Of a stretch of DNA of 64,000 nucleotides, positions 56,901 through 64,000 are shown piece by piece. This DNA is from Eudromia elegans (Eukaryota > Chordata > Aves > Tinamiformes > Tinamidae), in contig PTEX01000011.1 in NCBI GenBank assembly GCA_003342815.1, positions 2,317,134 to 2,381,133 of the forward strand, given 5' to 3'. The first letter of the stretch is position 1; every line of letters begins with the position of its first letter. A program made the translations under genes and the position numbers. Under the pieces are notes generated by a model. That model searched no databases. It was not told the origin of the DNA and saw only the letters and a list, made by a program, of their open reading frames with translations.

Positions 56901-59900
56901 GTTGAGGACAGCAGCATCTTCCATTTCTTCTGCGCTCTTGGTTGTTGTAAAGCAGATGCAACCTCTGGCAAAACACAACCCCTTTTTGCTTTGCTATCTT
57001 GGTGGTTTTGATGGTTTGGATTAGAATGAAATAGTGGGATTATAGTGTGTGACTATAGTGACTTCCTAACGTAGGGCATATGTGCTGGAAGCCTTAGCAA
57101 AATAGCTGATGCAAGCCATGTTGGTATCTGCCATGGGCTCTCTGAAACACCCTTGGGAATTCTGTCTCGGTGTCCAGGGAGCTTCTGTCCCTTTCCCGCA
57201 GAGGGCAGGAGGCTGTGGCATCGCCCCTGGTGCCCGCAAGCACCTCAGCCTAATGGTTAAATCCAGTTTTTAAACAGAAGCGTAATTAATCTTAACACTT
57301 TGAGCAACAGCACAGCTTGGTAAATAACTTGTCATCATAGGAAGTGCTTTTTGCAAGGCTAAGGCTGGAATAAAGGAATAATTTTGGGTGATGCTTCAGT
57401 GAAGAGGTTTTCTGGAAGGCTGTGATTTACCTGTTACTGATGTTATGCTGTGTAAGGAGCAGGAAGCAGTACACAAGAACAACAACAGTAATCTTGGTTA
57501 GGCTGGTTTTGATGAAAGTACACTTTAATTCACTAATTGTGACAGCTAAAAGGCATTTTTACGTTTGGTGTTAAAATCGCTGTGTCTGTTTTTTACTTCA
57601 CTCTTCGAGCAGCAGAACTTTCTCTAGCATGTATTTAGTCATGTTATGCAAATGCCTGTTTAAATTACCAGGAGTATTTGTTTTCTATTTCTGCCCTGTA
57701 AAACATAATTTTAATACAAGTTATTTGTGAAATGCACATTGTAAAAGGAAATAAGGTTCGAGATGGCATTTCTATGATAATTTTACTGCAAATGTTGACC
57801 ATGTTTTTGTATTTGTCTGTAAAAGGTAATGCAGGCTGTACGTAAGGCATATTTCAAAGATCTAATATTGTATGTGACTAAATTAGTGAAGTAGCTTTGG
57901 CTTCTCTTTGAGCAGTTAGTCTAGCACTAATCATAGGAAGTAAAATAACCTGCACGTTGCATCCATCTTGCTGCTGGTTTGTCACCGTGCCGAGCAGCCC
58001 GTGGGGACCAGCGCTTTTTGCGGGCAGGTTGGGGCTGCTTTCTTGCATGGGGACATGCAAGGAAGCAAGAGGAGGGAAGGATGTGCCCAGCCCCTTGTAT
58101 CTGAACGTGCTGCACTGGGCGCAAGGGAAGGGTTGAAAACCTCCACTGGGAACCCTGGGACACTCAAAGCTTTGAGGCCGTGGGGAAGGGCCTGGGAAAT
58201 TCCCAGCGAGCTCTTCATCCCGTCTTGTTAGACACAAAACTGCAGTTGAAGCCACAGTTTCCATTTTAGATTCATTTGTTTAATAAACAAAGGTTAGCTG
58301 CATTTTAAAAAATGTATGTGCAAGTTTGCTGCATGTGGGGAGAATAACGGATATTGCTGGCAAGAGATTGCTCTTAATAAAATATCTCCATTTCAATAGC
58401 ACGCTGTATTTTTACTTGGCTTGATCCTCAGCTTGTAAATCCAAATGGAAATTTAGAAACAAAACAAAAAAAGATTTTGGGGGTGGGATCCTGTTTGTGT
58501 CTGTTGCATTTTTCAATCAAGTGATTTATGCTAGACTGAAGTTTGACAAACCTGCTGCAGTGTCTAGAAGAAAAAGCTTCCTCATAAAATCAAAAACATA
58601 TAGCAGATGCATGTTTTATTGAACATTACTAAGAATAGCGCCTTAAACCCTGACTCTGTCTGTAATGCTCTTTAAGTATCTTTTCAATGTTGCCTTCATT
58701 ATTGAGTCTTTGAGCTCGGGAAATAATTCTTTTTATTCCACAGATCATATTTTTCAAAATACTTGATGTTAGTTTTCTATTTCGCAGACACATGTGAATT
58801 GGTTGTCAATCAACTGCTGCCTGCTTGGATTTGAAGACTGTCAATTTCCTTAAATGAATTCCCAAACCAGTCTGAAGGGGCCTGTTTCAAGGGCCAGGTT
58901 CTACAGGGATCTTAATAGAAGCTAAAAAGACCCATTTTCCTGTGAGTCACGGCGGGTGTCAGACCTCTTCTCGCTCCTGCTCTGTCTCTCGTCTTTCCCA
59001 TCACGGTCCCCTTGGGACACCTCGGTGCTCCCTGGCATCTCCGTGCCTGCTGTGCCAGGGCACCCGTGCCCTGTAGGGAAGCTAAAAATCACGGACAGCG
59101 GCCAGGCTTGCAAACCTGGGAATCAGGGGCTGGCAGGAAACGGGGCCTGGGAGGTGATAGAAACCAGCCAGGAGAAAGCAGATAGTGAAGATTTTACCAG
59201 GCAAGACAGACTTGATTAGATTGAATAAATACTTCTGTATGATCCAATATGCTATTGGTCTTGCATGATGTTATAAACAGCAGTTGCTGAAACATGACAC
59301 GCAGGGCTATACTTTTATGATGCTGTAGCTTGAAACACAGCTAAAAATGACAGATAACTGTGCTTAAAGGGTTCAACTCAGGTATTATTTTCTTTCCTTT
59401 TTTGAGATCTTCCTGTCCTTCTGGTAAAGACACCAAGTATATGCTGTTTTCGCACCCAAAGCTTTGTGAATGTGAGATGCTTGGGAATGGTCTAGAGAGC
59501 TCCTATTTGCTGCTGTTCAGCCTAGGGTGGCCTTTGGCTGTGCAGCTCTGGCCAGGTCTAAGGCAGCAACGATCCCCTTCCTGCAGTCCAGTGTGCTCCC
59601 TTCTAGCTTCAATGTGTCGCAGCAAGGACGTGTCCTCGCACCACGTGAAGGTGCTCGTCCTCATTTCGATCCGTGTATGTGAGATATCAAGAATCTAGCT
59701 GTGCATGAAGTGAACAAATTAAGCAAAAATATTAAGATCTAGTAAATGAAAAATATCTTGAAACGAAGGGACTGAAAATAAATGGAACATGTCCTTTAAA
59801 GAAGTTTATCAGAAGCAGCTTGGACTGAAGTGAGTCCAGTCTATCCCTGTAGCCAGGGATAGCCAATCCCTGCGCCAGTCTGTCCCTGTAAGACCTTCTG

Positions 59901-60000
59901 GTTAGAAATGTGTGATCATGAGCCTGCTGTAGAAGTGCAGGAAGCACCACAGTGCTACTCCGTGCTGCGGGATGGGGGAGATGCGGCTACGTTGGGAATT
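53901..60000. other. Intergenic desert, no gene seen
   Basis: Mostly AT-rich unique sequence with a T16 run at 56,354-56,369. GC-richer patches at 57,970-58,230 and 58,950-59,160 lack recognisable coding. A short hairpin lies at 59,842-59,861. No RNA gene or mobile element was recognised. Confidence 0.45.
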
Positions 60001-63000
60001 GTCTCCTTTCTGAGCATCTTGCAGACCAGTCTGGCTGCACAGAGCCCAAAATATTCACACTCTTACGGGCGGATGATATATGAAGACAAGACTGTATTAC
60101 ACGGTAAGACATTAACAATGAATCTGAAAAGGTATTGTGAATGTTAAAATTGCACTGACTAAAATATACTGAGGTTAAAATACAGGGTAACTTTACAAAT
60201 CACTATTAATTTCTTTGGCTTTCATTGCAATAACATTGATTTAATTCATTAGATTCCTTTCTAAATCTATATTTCAGTTTTAGAGTTGTCAGTTCCTGTT
60301 AATGACAATTTTGCCCATCTGTTCTAACACGAAAATGAGGCTTCATGCAGTAGACATGATAGATCTCTAATAGTTTAGGAAGTAAGAATCTTAAAGGTAT
60401 TTCATTTGGATTATATCTGCTTTGATGCAATTCACCCTTGAAATTAAGCCTAGTACTAAAAACTTTTAACTGTATAATCAAAAAACAAAGATGTCATATC
60501 TTATCATTTGGGCTACCATCTATTTGATAATTTACAGGAAAAAAAAATTCAAAACATTACCACTCGTTCTCTCTGTAATGACAGAGCCATAATTTTGGGT
60601 GTCAGTAGATCAGAATTCCAATGGATGTGATTAGAATAAGAATTAGTTAGTTAAATTTGGCCATTCAAACAGTAATATTCCTACAGTAAGTCATCTTCCT
60701 AAACCACTCTTTGCTGCCAAGCTCTAGGTTACAACTTAGGTTTCAGTCCAGGCTTAAAAGTTGAGTTCCTTGCACAGGTCAATCTTCTAAAGGGGTAATT
60801 TTTCAAAGCAATGTACGAGTCTTAAGCGCACAAATCCAGTTAGCAAATAACAAGATTATGCTCTGTGCACTGTTTTGAAAATTTACCCCTAATATCCGAG
60901 AGATAGGAGCACAGTTATTGCACATACTGCATATGAGGTATAATTTAAATTGTTTTTAGTAAGCAATTGCCTGCATTTGTGTAATGCAATGTTGTTCTGG
61001 GGAAAAATGCTCAGCTAATTATTTAGTCTAGAAAAATAAACACATCCATTAAAGGCTAGGCTATGTATTAATGCATGACCTTTGTAACCATAGTGTTTTT
61101 ATTTGCAAGTCCTCTAGAAAATTTTGAATCCATTAAATATATATGGAATTGGATTTTGTCTTTATCACTGAAAGTTCCCAAATGTACTTCAAACTCAGCA
61201 AATGGAGTGTGATTTGTAACAAAGGAGCTGCTTCCTGCAATGCGCTTTGTTACTGCTTTTTGTTTCAGACTTCTCTTGAAATTCAGAATACAGCAGGGAA
61301 AATCAGACTAAATAAGCTCCTATAGGACCAGTTTTCTAATTTCTAAATACAAACTGCACAAAATTTAGCTTTTCAAGTGTAATGCTTCTAACAAATTAAA
61401 AATCAACAAAAATATTATGCTTCTATGTTACCTGTTCAAGTGTATAGAATGTACAAAAACTTTAATCAAATACTCAGGTTTGCTCAGTTTTAAATTGTGT
61501 TAGTTTAATAGTTTCTATTCTGCTGTTTATATTAATGACATATTCCCAACTAAATATATTGCAGTGCTGAAAAGCCATCAAAACATTTCTAAGGTTGAAT
61601 GAGTGCAGTTGCATTCATGATTTTTTAATAAAATGATCTCTCTCTATTGAACAGCCTCTTTTTTTTTTAACAGAGATTGAGATTGTATAATATATATGTA
61701 TACATAGTTATAGGAGCATTATAAATACAAACTGCAGCTTCATTTACTGTCTGAATGTTTGATTTCAGTTCATAGCTACACAGTGGGCTGAAAAATGTGA
61801 GTTTCTCTTGCCTTTATATTTTATATACAGTAAGATTAAAAAGAAATGAGATGCAATTGATTATTTTTTTGCATATTGATTGAAAGTCTTATTATTTGAA
61901 GAAGTACCTGGTAATTTGCTAATAGTGATTTTTCCAAGGACTGATATTTCTTACAAAAAATCTATTCTTTCTCTTTTACAGTCCAGTTTACATTCTCTGG
62001 TTTTTCATTGCAGCCTCTTTTGTAGGCATTTGGTATTTGTGGTATATATATAAAAGCAGTCTGATATTGGCTAAATTTGGGCACCATCCGTGTTATGAAT
62101 ACGAACATCTGCAATGGAATTAAAAGCGGCATTCACCAAAATCCGAGTGCAAACTATCCCAGTAATGCATACGATTCTGAATGCATAATTTAGTTGCCAT
62201 ATTTTGTTTCTTTCCTCTGTGTGAAATGTTTATGAAATTCTCAGATTTATTAGGTACTTAAATTTTTCCTTTAATTTCTTACTGAATTTTTCTCCTCTGT
62301 GTTCTCTGTACATGTAATTCTTGCATGCGTGGCCTGGTCCCGTGTCATCTCAGTTTGTTTTTGTTCATATTGGATGGCTGGCCAGTCTATCAGGGACTTC
62401 AAATATCAAAAAGAGAGTAGAAATTCAATAACTTGCCATATCTGAATTTAAGAGGCATTTTCCTGTTTAGTGAGTTCAGTCTGTCAGGTACTGGGAGATC
62501 AACTGGTCCCAGATGGTCTGCTTTTAAATTTTACTGTCTGTGATGCCCCTCAAAACACCCCATCCCTCTGTGTGTGTGTATAGGAGGGGTGCTGGGGAAA
62601 GCAGTCTGGTTCATCTTCTACTGGTATCTATTTCACTTGCTGCTTGCCCAGGGAAGTCAAACATGGGAAAACCAGTCAGGTTTTCAATTGGATCCCGTTC
62701 CTGAACCGGTGAGAGTCTGAAATCGGTGCACAACCCAGTTAGACATACCAACAACCAAATAGGCTGTGGACAGCAAGGCTTGACGCAACTGCGTGCCTGC
62801 GTCTCCGCCTCTCTCCTCTAATAGCTTTTAATGCAATTAATTGGTCAATTCCAACCAACCCAGCAGAGAGGAGAGCTGCAGTAAAAGTAAAGTTCTTGGA
62901 AGCCTCAAAAAACAAGTCACTGGGTAGAGCAGAGCAATCCTGGAAGTGACAGGAAAGCTCTGCTGGTGCTTGGTGCTGCCTGTGAAATACAGGGGCTGGA

Positions 63001-64000
63001 GCCCCAGTGCTGGGAACTGCTGGGGTTTGAGAGTGAATCCTCACAATTGAAGAGTTCTTTAGACTCACGTGAAATGGTCTATTTCTTCATTTAATAAGCC
63101 AGTATTCTCCCAGTCTCCCAACTACACTAAGCTGATGATACTGCTTCTCTGAGCAGATCATGGCTTGTATTTCTTGGGGACAGTCAGCCCAGCTAAATGA
63201 GTGTGCTCTTGGGCTGCTTGTGGCTGGGGTGAAATGGTGGGTGAGCTCTGGCTCAGTGTTATTTCAGAGGCTTGGTTTATGCTAAATTCATTTAGAAAAC
63301 AAGCTAAGGAAAAAAAACCTTTCATACTGGGAAACAGGGGATTTGCTGTTGACTCAAACCAGGGCCCTCAGTTTGAATATAAATTTTTAAACGAGTGGAG
63401 TATATTGCATGACTCGTTCACGACCTTAAAAGTGCTATCACTAAGTTGTCTTAGCTTTGCCATTGAAACCACTGTATTTGTAGAAAAGCTGTTCTTTAAC
63501 ATGTCATTTTAGATCATCGTGCATACAATCTAAACATAAAATAAAAGGTTTCTGTCTAGTTTCATAGCAAATACAATGTTTAGAAATGTATTGAATGGAG
63601 AAAAAGTATGGTGTGAATCTCTTGTTGTTTCACCATAGAACTCCAGCCTTGTCCAGATGCACGTGAAGAGCTTTCCCAGGTGGTCTGTCTTGCGGGTATC
63701 GGATCTGTTGGTCGAGCAAGAGTTAAAGCTCCACCTAAAGGTAGGTGCTCTCTTTTCTCCAGCTAGTTAGGTAGACTGAAGGAAGGTGCCTGAACTTGGG
63801 TGCAATGAATGACCTTCCACACCATGAACTTCTGCATGTGTACACGCACGTGCATGGGGGAAAACTGTGTTGATCAGATAAATTAAACAGGAATGTGTAG
63901 GAAAGTTCCAAAAGATGAGGCTGTGTGTGCCATTTCACCCCGACATTTCAGAATGCGCTATCTCAAATGGAATAAGAACTCAGGGGTAGTTGCTCATCCT
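60001..64000. other. AT-rich desert with two exon-like segments
   Basis: 60,150-62,250 is AT-rich and unique with many TAAT/TTTAAT cores. 60,025-60,103 and 63,639-63,740 have exon-like splice borders on the plus strand but no recognisable protein. The window ends without reaching a further protein-coding gene. Confidence 0.4.

Noticed and set aside
1-64000. tRNA, rRNA, CRISPR array, prokaryotic operon or complete retroviral element
   Set aside because: No tRNA-like B-box/cloverleaf, no regularly spaced repeats, no LTR pair and no reverse-transcriptase frame were seen by eye.

Overview
The window looks like nuclear DNA from a bird. It holds the 3' part of one spliced protein-coding gene, followed by about 56 kb of non-coding DNA. 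The bird assignment rests on intron-containing vertebrate gene structure, on a fragment with the typical 3' end of an avian CR1 LINE (about 27,616-27,680), on very low recognisable repeat content, and on compact GC-rich islands set in AT-rich DNA. The species cannot be named from the sequence.

Region 1 (1-7,820): the last five coding exons of URI1 (unconventional prefoldin RPB5 interactor), plus strand, at 804-984, 1802-2066, 2617-2759, 4454-4712 and 6945-7136. The reading frame joins exactly at every splice junction and ends at TAG 7134-7136. A 3' UTR of about 0.7 kb follows, with AATAAA at 7785-7790. The N-terminal prefoldin domain lies upstream of the window. This part carries the coiled-coil/RPB5-binding side, the acidic segment, the basic segment and the conserved C-terminal 'URI box'.

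Region 2 (about 7,820-19,400): no gene seen. CpG-dense islands (about 8.8, 10.1, 11.8, 13.2, 14.0, 14.7, 15.1, 15.6 kb, then weaker ones to 19.4 kb) alternate with AT-rich blocks that resemble conserved non-coding elements. One island contains a 30-base assembly gap.

Region 3 (about 19,400-44,000): gene desert with scattered GC-rich patches (27.3, 29.8, 30.7, 35.0 and 43.3 kb), a CR1 remnant, a homopyrimidine tract and a TG/TA/CA microsatellite.

Region 4 (about 44,000-64,000): more uniformly AT-rich desert with several enhancer-like blocks and two exon-like segments (60,025-60,103 and 63,639-63,740) that could belong to non-coding transcripts.

From known vertebrate gene order (CCNE1-URI1-ZNF536-TSHZ3), the desert is probably the URI1-ZNF536 interval, and its AT-rich blocks may regulate ZNF536 or TSHZ3. 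That is inference: neither gene is in the window. I found no tRNA, rRNA, CRISPR, intact transposon or new protein system.
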